A stretch of 64,000 nucleotides of DNA from Hominisplanchenecus_A murintestinalis. Lineage in GTDB: Bacteria; Bacillota; Clostridia; Lachnospirales; Lachnospiraceae. The stretch covers positions 196,613 through 260,612 of the forward strand of contig NZ_CALPCM010000001.1 in assembly GCF_943193015.1 (NCBI RefSeq), given 5' to 3'. The notes under the pieces were generated by a model that made no database searches, had not been told where the DNA came from, and saw only the letters and a list, made by a program, of their open reading frames with translations. Shown here one piece after another: positions 35,235 to 43,370 of this stretch (position 1 is its first letter; each line of letters starts with the position of its first letter). A program made the position numbers and the translations under genes.

Positions 35235-37115
35235 CTATGCTTCTATATAAATCGCATCAAATGCACAGTTGTCTTTACATGCTTCACATTTAATACAGAT
35301 GTCCGGATTAATGTGGTAACACTGTTTGCGCACACCTGTAATCGCCCCCACAGGGCAATTCCTGGCACATTTGCCGCAGCCCTTGCAATACTCTGGATTG
35401 ATGACAAAGCGGCGCATTGCCGTACATACTTTCGCCTTACACTTTTTCTCTGCAATATGCTCTTCATATTCGTCACGGAACAGCCGCAGGGTACTCAGCA
35501 CCGGAAGCGGCGCGCTTTTACCCAATCCGCACAGCGCCATGCTCTTGACCATTTCAGCCAGCTCTTCCAGTCTGTCTAAATCCTCCGCTTCTCCTTTTCC
35601 GTCCACGATTTTCTCCAGAATCTCCAGCATACGTTTTGTTCCTTCCCTGCAGGGAACACATTTTCCGCAGGACTCCCTCTGGGTAAAACTCATGAAAAAT
35701 CTGGCGACTTCAACCATGCAGGTATGTTCATCCATAACCACTAAACCGCCGGAACCAATAATCGCACCAAATTTTTTGATGGATTCAAAGTCCAGGGGAA
35801 TATCCAGGTGCTGCTCTGTCAGGCAGCCGCCGGAAGGACCGCCAATCTGTACAGCCTTGAATTTTCCTCCGTCTTTCATTCCGCCGCCGATGTCAAAAAT
35901 AATTTCTCTGAGCGTGGTTCCCATAGGCACTTCAATTAATCCGGTGTTCTGGATAGAGCCTGTCAGGGAAAATGTCTTTGTCCCAGGCGTGTCCTCTGTA
36001 CCGATGCTGCGATACCAGTCCGCGCCGTTTAATACAATCTTTGGCACGTTTGCATAGGTTTCCACATTATTCAGAACCGTCGGTTTCGCCCACAGTCCTT
36101 TTTCTACCGTACGAGGAGGCTTTACGCGGGGCATTCCCCGGTTTCCTTCGATAGAAGCTGTCAGCGCGCTTCCTTCACCGCACACAAACGCTCCTGCTCC
36201 CCGGTTGATATGCATATGAAAGCTGAAATCCGTACCAAGAATATTGCTGCCCAGCATATGGCGTTTTTCAAGCTCTGTGATGGCATGTTTCAGCCTTGAT
36301 ACAGACATGGGATATTCTGCACGCACATATATGTATCCGTTTGCAGAGCCTACCGCATACCCTGCAATCATCATTCCTTCTATCAGTTTATAAGGGTCGC
36401 CCTCCATCACAGAACCATCCATGAATGCCCCCGGATCGCCTTCGTCACCATTACAAACCACATAGCGCTCGTTCTCCGGCTGGCTGGCTGCCTGTTTCCA
36501 TTTCCGTCCTGCCGGGAAACCGCCGCCGCCCCGTCCCCGCAGCCCTGAACGGTCGACAGCATCTGCGACTTCTTCCGGCGTCATCTCAAACAACGCTTTC
36601 TGGAATGCCTGAAAACCGCCGCCAGCCAGATATTCGTCAAAGGATTCTGCGTCAAACTTTCCGCAGTTTTCCAATACGACTCTTGTCTGTTTCGATATAA
36701 ACGGAATCTCCTCCGGGCTTTTGTAGCGAAAGCCTTTCTGTTCATATAAAAGGCTTTCTACCACATCATCCCCTTCTACAGAACGTTCAAAAATTTCTTT
36801 ACAATTGCTTAGCTGAACCTTCGTATACTGTACAATTTTATCTCCTTTTTGGATACGCACCAGGGGGCCCAGTTCACATACGCCCTGGCATCCTGTCTTC
36901 TTCACTCCCAGGTGAGCTTTGTCATCATGCGGCCGGAAATCCACGGTTACCTCTGGAGTATCTTTTGCGATTTTCAGAAACTCTTCATAAATCTTCTGAG
37001 AACCAGTCGCAATACATCCTGTTCCTGAGCAGACAAGGATTCTGCAGGCATAGGAAGCCATTTCCTGCTCCGCTGCTTCACGGCTCTTTCTTAATTCTTC
37101 CCTGTTTTCAATCAT
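35235..37115 (-). CDS. hydB: Bifurcating hydrogenase NADH-binding subunit HydB (NuoF-like)
   Basis: HydB carries FMN and binds NAD(H), and is the site of flavin-linked bifurcation in HydABC. The ~626-residue chain has an N-terminal [2Fe-2S] thioredoxin-like domain (CSGTGCIATGS), a NuoF core with the glycine-rich RGRGGGGFPAGRKW and CNGDEGDPGAF FMN motif, the SCGKCVPCREG cluster, and two C-terminal [4Fe-4S] sites (CKGCGKCARNCP; CIKCEACKDNC). I prefer the ATG at 37115, spaced 8 nt from AGAGG; a GTG at 37124 and an ATG at 37121 are too close to it. It overlaps hydC by 8 bp. Confidence 0.95.
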   Translation of the reverse strand: MIENREELRKSREAAEQEMASYACRILVCSGTGCIATGSQKIYEEFLKIAKDTPEVTVDFRPHDDKAHLGVKKTGCQGVCELGPLVRIQKGDKIVQYTKVQLSNCKEIFERSVEGDDVVESLLYEQKGFRYKSPEEIPFISKQTRVVLENCGKFDAESFDEYLAGGGFQAFQKALFEMTPEEVADAVDRSGLRGRGGGGFPAGRKWKQAASQPENERYVVCNGDEGDPGAFMDGSVMEGDPYKLIEGMMIAGYAVGSANGYIYVRAEYPMSVSRLKHAITELEKRHMLGSNILGTDFSFHMHINRGAGAFVCGEGSALTASIEGNRGMPRVKPPRTVEKGLWAKPTVLNNVETYANVPKIVLNGADWYRSIGTEDTPGTKTFSLTGSIQNTGLIEVPMGTTLREIIFDIGGGMKDGGKFKAVQIGGPSGGCLTEQHLDIPLDFESIKKFGAIIGSGGLVVMDEHTCMVEVARFFMSFTQRESCGKCVPCREGTKRMLEILEKIVDGKGEAEDLDRLEELAEMVKSMALCGLGKSAPLPVLSTLRLFRDEYEEHIAEKKCKAKVCTAMRRFVINPEYCKGCGKCARNCPVGAITGVRKQCYHINPDICIKCEACKDNCAFDAIYIEA

Positions 37116-37590
37116 CTGCATCACCTCTCAATTCTCGAATCAGCTCCAGTACTTTTTCCGGCGTCATGCGGGGATGGACGTCCTCATTTACCATAACCGC
37201 AGGCGCCAGCCCGCACGCCCCGAGGCAGGAGACCGTTTCTACTGTAAACATCATGTCATCCGTCGTGTGTTTCTTTGCACTCAGCCCAAGCTCTTTTTGA
37301 AATGCCTCCAGGATAGGAATCGATTTCCTCACATGACAGGCTGTACCATCGCAGACCTTTATGATATATTTCCCCTTCGCTTCAAAAGAAAAATTCTCAT
37401 AAAATGTGGCAACACTGTAAGCTTTGGCTTCTGTGATTCCAATCTGCCCTGCGACATAGGTGAGTAATTCTCCCGGCAGATAACGGTATATACCCTGGAT
37501 ATCCTGCATAATTGGAATCAGCGAAGCAGGCTTTTTTCCATAAAAAGCAATAATTTCATCTGCCTTTTCATAATAAGTTTGATCCAGCAT
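37108..37590 (-). CDS. hydC: Bifurcating hydrogenase subunit HydC (NuoE-like)
   Basis: HydC is a thioredoxin-like [2Fe-2S] subunit that relays electrons to HydB. The 160-residue product has the NuoE-type cluster pattern CDGTACHVRKS ... CLGACGLAPAVMV and the helical N-terminus LIPIMQDIQGIYRYLP. It is the first gene of hydCBA; a sigma-A promoter (37638-37666) lies about 48 bp upstream of the start. AGGAGG is placed properly before the ATG at 37590. Confidence 0.95.
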   Translation of the reverse strand: MLDQTYYEKADEIIAFYGKKPASLIPIMQDIQGIYRYLPGELLTYVAGQIGITEAKAYSVATFYENFSFEAKGKYIIKVCDGTACHVRKSIPILEAFQKELGLSAKKHTTDDMMFTVETVSCLGACGLAPAVMVNEDVHPRMTPEKVLELIRELRGDADD

Positions 37591-37637
37591 TGTCTTGCCT
37601 CCTTTAGATAGATTTTCGTAACAACTTATGTTTCCTA

Positions 37638-37666
37638 TTATACTTTATATTTGCAGTTTTCACAAT
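37638..37666 (-). promoter_or_regulatory. Sigma-A promoter of hydCBA
   Basis: TTGTGA (complement of 37661-37666) and TATAAT (complement of 37638-37643) are spaced by 17 bp on the minus strand. The hydrogenase operon therefore does not depend on the riboswitch unit upstream, which ends in its own terminator. Confidence 0.8.
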
Positions 37667-37740
37667 AATATTTTTCGAATTATCATTTGATTTCGCTGCT
37701 ATTTTTCTAATTTTTTATCAATATACGTGATTTTTTTAAC

Positions 37741-37922
37741 AAAAATACAGCACACCCTCGCTTCTGCCTGTAATACCAATCAGAAAGCTTCGGATGTGCT
37801 GTGCACTGCTTAGGAACAGGCTGCGGAATACCTGTTCCCGAAGGAGGTAGTTCAAGCTGCGGCTCTATAGGAACCTCAGCTTTTTTTGTGTATTTAATAA
37901 AAACGCAGCGAGAATCATTCAC
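37741..37922 (-). ncRNA. Candidate B12-controlled small RNA or 71-codon ORF
   Basis: Downstream of the cobalamin riboswitch are three successive hairpins: AAGCTG/CAGCTT (37854-37859, 37877-37882), GGAACAGG/CCTGTTCC (37813-37820, 37831-37838) and ACAGCACA/TGTGCTGT (37747-37754, 37795-37802). The last is followed by TATTTTTG on the minus strand and acts as a terminator. The same stretch is open as a 71-codon frame (37707-37922) starting at a GTG without a visible Shine-Dalgarno; its Pro- and Cys-containing product matches no family I know. I cannot decide between a noncoding RNA and a small protein gene. Confidence 0.4.
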
Positions 37923-37925
37923 TAA

Positions 37926-37956
37926 GTAAAAACATGCCTGCTTACCCTTGCAGACA
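37926..37956 (-). terminator. Expression-platform terminator of the cobalamin riboswitch
   Basis: On the minus strand TGTCTGC and GCAGGCA pair around an 8-nt loop and are followed by TGTTTTTAC. Just before it is a second perfect 9-bp hairpin (CAGGACATA/TATGTCCTG, 37964-37986), which may be part of the switching structure. Confidence 0.65.
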
Positions 37957-38024
37957 TTTAACGCAGGACATACCTCTTATGTCCTGAATGGATGTTAAAC
38001 TTTACGCGGAAGCCCATCTCACAT

Positions 38025-38190
38025 ATAAAGCAGGTTTCCTGACTTACAGATCATTACGCTGTCCCGCCTTCTCACAAATGGGTATGCAATGGACTTATGG
38101 AACAGAATTCCCTGAATACAGTGACCGGATCGCTCAGGACTCTCACCTGATTCCCTTTTCAGGAGCAAATACCCCTGCACTTCATATGGC
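38025..38190 (-). promoter_or_regulatory. Cobalamin (B12) riboswitch aptamer
   Basis: Read on the minus strand, the element contains GCAGGGG, then AAAGGGAATCAGGTGAGAGT, CCTGAGCGATCCGG, TCACTGTATTC, and finally GGCGGGACAGCG and AGTCAGGAAACCTGC. These are the ordered conserved blocks of the adenosylcobalamin riboswitch (B12 box at the 3' end). A promoter lies just upstream (38212-38240) and a terminator just downstream. The gene it controls is not a usual B12 transport or synthesis gene: see the 37741-37922 entry. Confidence 0.9.
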
Positions 38191-38211
38191 AATATTAAAT
38201 TACACATCTAT

Positions 38212-38240
38212 ATCCTACTAGCCTGGTAGTAATTTGTCAA
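38212..38240 (-). promoter_or_regulatory. Promoter of the riboswitch transcription unit
   Basis: TTGACA (complement of 38235-38240) and TAGGAT (complement of 38212-38217) are spaced by 17 bp on the minus strand. It would start transcription near 38205, just before the aptamer. Confidence 0.75.
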
Positions 38241-38283
38241 TCTTTATTTTTTATGATTGGTTTTAAGAAAATCATGAATCGTA

Positions 38284-38322
38284 AAAATTCCCCGCAGCCA
38301 TTTAAACGCCGCGGGGAATTTT
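38284..38322. terminator. Terminator of the Wood-Ljungdahl operon
   Basis: AAAATTCCCCGC (38284-38295) and GCGGGGAATTTT (38311-38322) form a perfect 12-bp stem with T and A runs on both sides. It lies just after the folD stop and separates the operon from the riboswitch unit. Confidence 0.9.
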
Positions 38323-38351
38323 CTAAAACATCAGTTCCATCAGTAATCCTG

Positions 38352-39203
38352 CTATTTACTTGCCTTCTCTGCCGCTTCTACTACATGCCCTACCAGCACG
38401 GAGGTAGTTACGCTTCCAACGCCGCCAGGTACGGGAGTGATGGCATCTACGATTGGCTCTACTTTTGCATAGTCTACGTCACCGCAGAGTTTTCCTTCTT
38501 CATTTACATTGATACCTACGTCAATAATAATCTGTCCCGGCCTTACATAAGAATCGTCAACTACTCCTGCGCGTCCGGCAGCCACGATTACGATATCGGC
38601 CTCTTTTACTACAGACGGCATATCTACAGTCCTCGTGTGGCATACGGTCACAGTCGCATTTTTCTTAATCAGCATCATGGCGGCAGGTTTTCCTACAACC
38701 AGAGAACGTCCTACAACCACCGCCTTTTTCCCCGTGCAGTCAATTCCGTAGTAATCCAGAATTTCCATACATGCCTGCGGCGTACATGGCGGATAACCCA
38801 GGTCTTTTCCTGTAAATACGCCGGCCATAGAGCCGTCTGTCATACAGTCTACGTCTTTTGCCGGGTCAAGCGCCTGCTCAATCTCATTCTGATTTAAATG
38901 TTTCGGGAGAGGACGGAATAAAAGTACTCCGTGGACAGATTCATCGTTGTTCACTTCGTCAATTACTGCAAGCACCTGCTCCTGCGTTGCATCTGCCGGA
39001 AGAAGGTATTTCTTATATTCCACGCCCAGCTTCTCGCAGCGCTTTGTAGCTCCCCTTTCATATGACAGGTCGCTCTCGTTTTCACCGACACGCACAATTC
39101 CAAGCGTTGGCTTAATTCCTTTTTCATTCAGCTTCTGGGCTTTTGCAATAATGCGCTCATTCAGAGCCGCTACGACTTCTTTTCCTAACAATTGTTTTGC
39201 CAT
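38352..39203 (-). CDS. folD: Methylene-THF dehydrogenase/methenyl-THF cyclohydrolase
   Basis: FolD interconverts methylene-, methenyl- and formyl-THF in the methyl branch of the Wood-Ljungdahl pathway, and also feeds one-carbon metabolism. The 283-residue product has the catalytic Tyr/Lys region (ERGATKRCEKLGVEYKKYLLP), the QLPLP-equivalent VLLFRPLPKHLNQ, PCTPQACMEILDYYGID and the nucleotide-binding VVGRSLVVGKPAAMML. In the usual motif Gln-Leu-Pro precedes LP; here it is Phe-Arg-Pro, a form known in some Clostridia. It is the last gene of the operon, 13 bp from fchA. Confidence 0.95.
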   Translation of the reverse strand: MAKQLLGKEVVAALNERIIAKAQKLNEKGIKPTLGIVRVGENESDLSYERGATKRCEKLGVEYKKYLLPADATQEQVLAVIDEVNNDESVHGVLLFRPLPKHLNQNEIEQALDPAKDVDCMTDGSMAGVFTGKDLGYPPCTPQACMEILDYYGIDCTGKKAVVVGRSLVVGKPAAMMLIKKNATVTVCHTRTVDMPSVVKEADIVIVAAGRAGVVDDSYVRPGQIIIDVGINVNEEGKLCGDVDYAKVEPIVDAITPVPGGVGSVTTSVLVGHVVEAAEKASK

Positions 39204-39216
39204 GTTCCCTCTCCTT

Positions 39217-39846
39217 TTATTTCAATCTTCCAAGTACGCTGTTAAAGATTTCTTCTGCTTTCTTCGGATATTCCGCAAGCATAGCGTCAGCTTTTTTATT
39301 TAACTCTTCTGCATATTCTCTGTTTTTCATGGATTTTGTATTGATATATACGTTCAGGGAAGCGCCCTCAAGCGCTGCTTTGCAGAACGCTGCTCCAACT
39401 CCGGCGTCGCTGATTGCCAGCGCGGAACCTTTTGCGGCAAATTCGGCGATAATGTCGATAGCTTCGCAGCATTTCTCCATGATTTCCATCGGAACAGAGC
39501 AGGCGTCTTTCAGCACGATTTCCATAACTCTGGCTTTCTCGGCCTTTTCCTCTTCTGTCTCTCTTGGCATTCCGTATGCTTTTGAAAGCGGTTCAAATAC
39601 CTCCGCATCCCTCTCAATCAGCGTCAGCAAGTCAGCCTGGAGCTTATCGCATTTTGCTTTCAGCTCATACATCTCTGCTTCCACATCTGCATATTTTTTC
39701 TTGCCTACAGTCAGGCTGCCCACCATATTTCCAAGCGCTGTCCCAATAGCGCCTACAAGCGCAGATGCGCCGCCGCCACCCGGTACGGGCGCTTTTGATG
39801 CCAGCACTTCTACAAATTCATTACATGGTACTGTTGAAAACCCCAT
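39217..39846 (-). CDS. fchA: Cyclodeaminase/methenyl-THF cyclohydrolase (FchA type)
   Basis: FchA hydrolyses methenyl-THF to 10-formyl-THF. From the ATG at 39846 (MGFSTVPCNEFVEVLASKAP) the ~209-residue product shows the family motif PVPGGGGASALVGAIGTAL and a helical bundle. CAGGAGG lies just upstream; a longer frame to 39894 is not supported. FolD here may also have cyclohydrolase activity, so the pair may be partly redundant. It lies between the DUF3786 gene and folD. Confidence 0.9.
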   Translation of the reverse strand: MGFSTVPCNEFVEVLASKAPVPGGGGASALVGAIGTALGNMVGSLTVGKKKYADVEAEMYELKAKCDKLQADLLTLIERDAEVFEPLSKAYGMPRETEEEKAEKARVMEIVLKDACSVPMEIMEKCCEAIDIIAEFAAKGSALAISDAGVGAAFCKAALEGASLNVYINTKSMKNREYAEELNKKADAMLAEYPKKAEEIFNSVLGRLK

Positions 39847-39911
39847 TGTTCTACCTCCTGTTTTCAGTTCCTGCTGTCTGGCTTTGTGCTGCAAAAAGCC
39901 AGACCAGACTG

Positions 39912-40550
39912 TTAGATTTTCTTTAATGTATTGATCGATATATCCCCCACCACTGCCAAATCTTCCGTCTCAAAAGACAACGGGAAATTATCAGAAAATA
40001 GTATCTGGGAGGACGGCGGAAATTCGTCATCTCCTGCCCACAAAATAAAGCGTACAAAATACTTATCCAGAAATTCAAATTCGTAAGCGGCGTCTCCCAT
40101 ATCCAGCTTTTTTGCCCCGATTTTTTCCATCTGCGCATGAAAAAGAGAAAGATTCGAACCATATCCAAACGCCAGGCGCATCATACAGCGTCCCTGAAAC
40201 TGACGGAAATATACTTCTCCGTGGGGAACTTCCCGATAGGTCAGGAAATTTCCGCTTCCCGTGGATGACACACCTCTGGTCAGATAACGCATCACCATGA
40301 TTTTCGGCGGAATGCCATCCTCCATCGCTCCATATCCATGTCCTTCCGGGTCTGCTTTCCGTATCGTACATTCCGGCCATTTAATCAGAAAACGCTTCTG
40401 CATCATGTGCATTTCAAATTCCTGCGTTTCTTCATGCCAGGGAATACCTGTGCGCTGTGCTGCCTCCTGTGGGTTAAGCTTTCGAAATTCCGCCAGATAA
40501 TGCTCATAAGGGATGCGCTCTTTGTTGTCTTTTCCGTAGTCTATGTTCAT
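39912..40550 (-). CDS. DUF3786 protein in the acetyl-CoA pathway operon
   Basis: The product (212 residues) belongs to DUF3786, seen mainly in anaerobes with CODH/ACS or corrinoid enzymes. Visible motifs include the ITRGVSSTGSGNFLTYREVP-like region (LTRGVSSTGSGNFL), GGY/GYGSNL and a C-terminal ILWAGDDEFPPSSQILF pocket-like segment. There is no signal peptide, Cys cluster or membrane helix. The function is unknown; position next to the corrinoid protein reactivase suggests a role in corrinoid protein or cofactor handling. The call is from sequence resemblance only. Confidence 0.8.
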   Translation of the reverse strand: MNIDYGKDNKERIPYEHYLAEFRKLNPQEAAQRTGIPWHEETQEFEMHMMQKRFLIKWPECTIRKADPEGHGYGAMEDGIPPKIMVMRYLTRGVSSTGSGNFLTYREVPHGEVYFRQFQGRCMMRLAFGYGSNLSLFHAQMEKIGAKKLDMGDAAYEFEFLDKYFVRFILWAGDDEFPPSSQILFSDNFPLSFETEDLAVVGDISINTLKKI

Positions 40551-40622
40551 GGGTTACTCCTTCTCTTGCTGTTTCAAGCCTATCCTCTATATTTTGTTGC
40601 TTTTAAGACCAAAGCACTGTTT

Positions 40623-42542
40623 TTATCTGTTGGGGAACAGGGACTTGTCTGTATGCGGCAGGAAACATGCGCCTACAAACTCATCCATATACTGAGGAAT
40701 CGCGCTCAATTCTATATAAGTCATATTTTGCGCCACTTCATAAACCTTCCGCTCTGACTCCGTAGAGTACAGCATGGCATAAGCGCCCGCCAGAGAAGAA
40801 TTTCCGATGTAGTGGTACATTTCCAGCGGTACATCCGGGAACATACCGATATTGATTGCATTTTCCATATTGATGCCGCTGCCGATACCTCCCGCTACAT
40901 ACACATTCTCAATCATGGAAATGTCAAAGTCACAGTATGCCAGCATCGTGCGGATTGCAGAGAAAATAGCGCCTTTGGCACGGATGAAATTGTCAATATC
41001 CACTTCTGTAATCTCTACATCTTTTACAGAACCGGCATCGGCTTCAAATGCAAGCACATAGCTTCCCATTCCATATGCGTCGCGCTTTATCCTTTTACCG
41101 TCGCGCACAAATTTCCCTTTGGGGTCAATGATTCCGCAGCGGAACAGCTCGCTGATAACGTCGATGATACCGGAACCGCACAGCCCGATAGGCTTTGTGC
41201 CTTCTTCTCCTACAATTTGGAACGCAGGCTCCATCGTATCAGCATCAATCGTACATGCTTCAATGGCGCCGTCCGTCGCGCGCATGCCGCAGCTGATATC
41301 GCCGCCTTCAAATGCAGGGCCTGCCGAACATGCACAGCTCATCATAAAGTCAGAATTTCCAAACACGATTTCCCCGTTGGTTCCCAAATCAATAAAAAGT
41401 GAAAATTCCGGTCTGTTCCACAGCATGCTCACAAACGCGCCTGCCGTAATATCGCCGCCCACATAACTGCCTATATTCGGCGCCACGATAATATGGGCGT
41501 CAGGATTCACATCAATGCCAATATCCTGCGCAAACAAAGAATTCGTCTTGAAAAATGCCGGGATATACGGCTCCATGCGCAGCGGGTTCGCATTGATTCC
41601 CATCAGCAGATGATTCATGGTAGAGTTCGCTGCTACGCACATACGATAGATATTGCGCTTTGTAATCTTTGCCTGGCGGCACATGCCATGCAGAAGCGGA
41701 TTAAGCGTTTCATCAATCACGGCTTTCTGAAGCCGCTCCTTCCCGCCTGGCTTATCTGATTCGATAATCCGGTTAATAACATCCGCTCCATAACGAATCT
41801 GCCCGTTTCCTGCAGACCCCTTTGCCAGAATCGAGCCATCCAGCATGTTAATCAGGATACCGGACACTGTAGTTGTGCCGATATCGATTGCCGCTCCGGC
41901 AACGACTACCTCTTCCGATGCCGGGAAAATATCGTACACAAAGATATCTGACGCGGTTTTCCGGATCACGGCTTTTACTTTAAAGTCTGATTCACGCAAT
42001 ACATCCGGCAGTTTTTTCAGCACAGAGTACGGCAGCTTCACCCTCTCTAAGCCTGTTTCTGCTTTTACTGCGCGTGTAAGGCGCTCATTATCCGGCATCG
42101 TATCGTCCAAAGTCGGAATTTCCATGCTCAATTCTATGATTTCAAGATTATTTTTCAGTTCAATTCCTGCGTCAGCAATGGATGATTTGATATCGTCAAA
42201 AATCTTTATCTCGTCCGGTGATGACAAATCAGCTACTTTCATACGGCTTCTGTAAGCAGAGGCGATATCTGGCACCAGCACTTCTACGTCCGCGCTAATC
42301 GTGCTGGTGCAGGCCAGCCTCCAGCCGTCCGCATATTCTTCATCACTGATATGACGGGTCTTTTTTGATTCCAGTTCTCCATCAATGAGCTTCACTCTGC
42401 ATTTTCCGCAAGATGCATTTCCGGAACACGGTGCATCGATAGCTACATTTGTTTTTCTCGCTACCTCAAGAAGGCTTTCACCGAAAGCAGCGAAGACGCT
42501 GACATCTTCGCTGTTTTCAAACTTAAAAGTAACCTTATACAT
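40623..42542 (-). CDS. acsV: Corrinoid protein reductive activator (RACo, AcsV)
   Basis: This ATP-dependent activator reduces inactive Co(II) of the corrinoid iron-sulfur protein back to Co(I). The 639-residue chain has an N-terminal plant-type [2Fe-2S] domain (CSGNASCGKCRV ... later Cys), a linker and a C-terminal ASKHA-fold ATPase (AAIDIGTTTVSGIL, FIDLGTNGEIVFG, AGGIGSGINMENAI, DUF4445). It sits 3 bp after the acsE stop, in the acsDCE-acsV order known from other acetogens. It links corrinoid (B12-type) supply to this pathway. Confidence 0.93.
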   Translation of the reverse strand: MYKVTFKFENSEDVSVFAAFGESLLEVARKTNVAIDAPCSGNASCGKCRVKLIDGELESKKTRHISDEEYADGWRLACTSTISADVEVLVPDIASAYRSRMKVADLSSPDEIKIFDDIKSSIADAGIELKNNLEIIELSMEIPTLDDTMPDNERLTRAVKAETGLERVKLPYSVLKKLPDVLRESDFKVKAVIRKTASDIFVYDIFPASEEVVVAGAAIDIGTTTVSGILINMLDGSILAKGSAGNGQIRYGADVINRIIESDKPGGKERLQKAVIDETLNPLLHGMCRQAKITKRNIYRMCVAANSTMNHLLMGINANPLRMEPYIPAFFKTNSLFAQDIGIDVNPDAHIIVAPNIGSYVGGDITAGAFVSMLWNRPEFSLFIDLGTNGEIVFGNSDFMMSCACSAGPAFEGGDISCGMRATDGAIEACTIDADTMEPAFQIVGEEGTKPIGLCGSGIIDVISELFRCGIIDPKGKFVRDGKRIKRDAYGMGSYVLAFEADAGSVKDVEITEVDIDNFIRAKGAIFSAIRTMLAYCDFDISMIENVYVAGGIGSGINMENAINIGMFPDVPLEMYHYIGNSSLAGAYAMLYSTESERKVYEVAQNMTYIELSAIPQYMDEFVGACFLPHTDKSLFPNR

Positions 42543-42545
42543 TTA

Positions 42546-43331
42546 TTAAATCTCCAGATAGGAATCTGCGTACAAAGTATTGTTTTTAAATACGTCACAA
42601 GACTTGATTGTCTCCATCAGACGCAGGTCGCATGGATTTACAATTGCAGAAGTAAGCCCCTGCATCATAGCCATTGCAACCATTGCGGAATCCATAATCG
42701 GACGGATGTGCTTTGGCATACCGTTAGAGTTATTGGACAGACCGCCTGTAGAGTTCAGTCCCATATCAGAGAACATCTTGATACATTCCAGAATATCCAT
42801 CTGCTTGTCCTGCATTCCTTTTACAACCAGGAATAATGGGTCAAACCACAGATCTTCAGCCTCCATGCCATGCTCAAGTCCTCTCTCAAGAAGAAGCTGG
42901 CAGTATCCCATACGCTCATCATTGTCCTTTGCAATACCTTCGCCGTTACAGAGTGCGATAACGATGGCATCATTAGCTGCTGCCAAATCGATATTTTCAA
43001 TCCTTCCTGCTGCATCCGCAGAGTTTACAATCGGTTTTCCTTTGGAACGGTTATATACGGAAATACCTGCTTCGATTGCCTTGGTATTGGAAGTATCCAG
43101 TGCCAGAGGTACATTGTCAAACTCACTCTGAAGCAGCTGAACTGCCCACTTCATTAAATCCTCTCCGTCGCTCTCTGCCGGTCCGATATTTACATCCAGA
43201 TAAACAGCTCCTGCATCCAGCTGCTCTTTCGCCCTTTTCAGGATTGGTTCAGGATCGCGGCTTGTAAAAGCTCTGTTGACTGCCGGAGCAGTGGTGGAAA
43301 GTCTTTCACCAATTGTAACAAATTTTGCCAT
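42546..43331 (-). CDS. acsE: Methyl-THF:corrinoid iron-sulfur protein methyltransferase
   Basis: AcsE transfers the methyl group of methyl-THF to Co(I) of the CFeSP. From the ATG at 43331 (MAKFVTIGERLSTTAPAVN) the product is ~261 residues, a pterin-binding TIM barrel as expected. It contains GAVYLDVNIGPAESDGE, LALDTSNTKAIEAGI, KPIVNSADAAGRIE and GLSNNSNGMPKHIRP. AGGAG lies 8 nt upstream; a longer frame to 43370 starts in the gap after acsC. It directly follows acsC. Confidence 0.95.
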   Translation of the reverse strand: MAKFVTIGERLSTTAPAVNRAFTSRDPEPILKRAKEQLDAGAVYLDVNIGPAESDGEDLMKWAVQLLQSEFDNVPLALDTSNTKAIEAGISVYNRSKGKPIVNSADAAGRIENIDLAAANDAIVIALCNGEGIAKDNDERMGYCQLLLERGLEHGMEAEDLWFDPLFLVVKGMQDKQMDILECIKMFSDMGLNSTGGLSNNSNGMPKHIRPIMDSAMVAMAMMQGLTSAIVNPCDLRLMETIKSCDVFKNNTLYADSYLEI

Positions 43332-43370
43332 TGTCTGTTCTCCTTTTCTTTTAAATAATCCGCATATCAC

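Noticed and set aside
35326..36057. 243-codon plus-strand frame opposite hydB
   Set aside because: Shadow of the conserved NuoF-like gene; no ribosome-binding site.
37741..37922. EutX/Rli55-like ANTAR-sequestering RNA
   Set aside because: The hairpin loops do not show the conserved A at position 1 and G at position 4 of hexanucleotide ANTAR targets, and no eut genes are nearby, so I do not equate it with that class.
38352..39203. Broken FolD because the usual QLPLP motif is not exact
   Set aside because: The frame is full length and all other motifs are present; the FRPLP variant occurs in functional clostridial enzymes.
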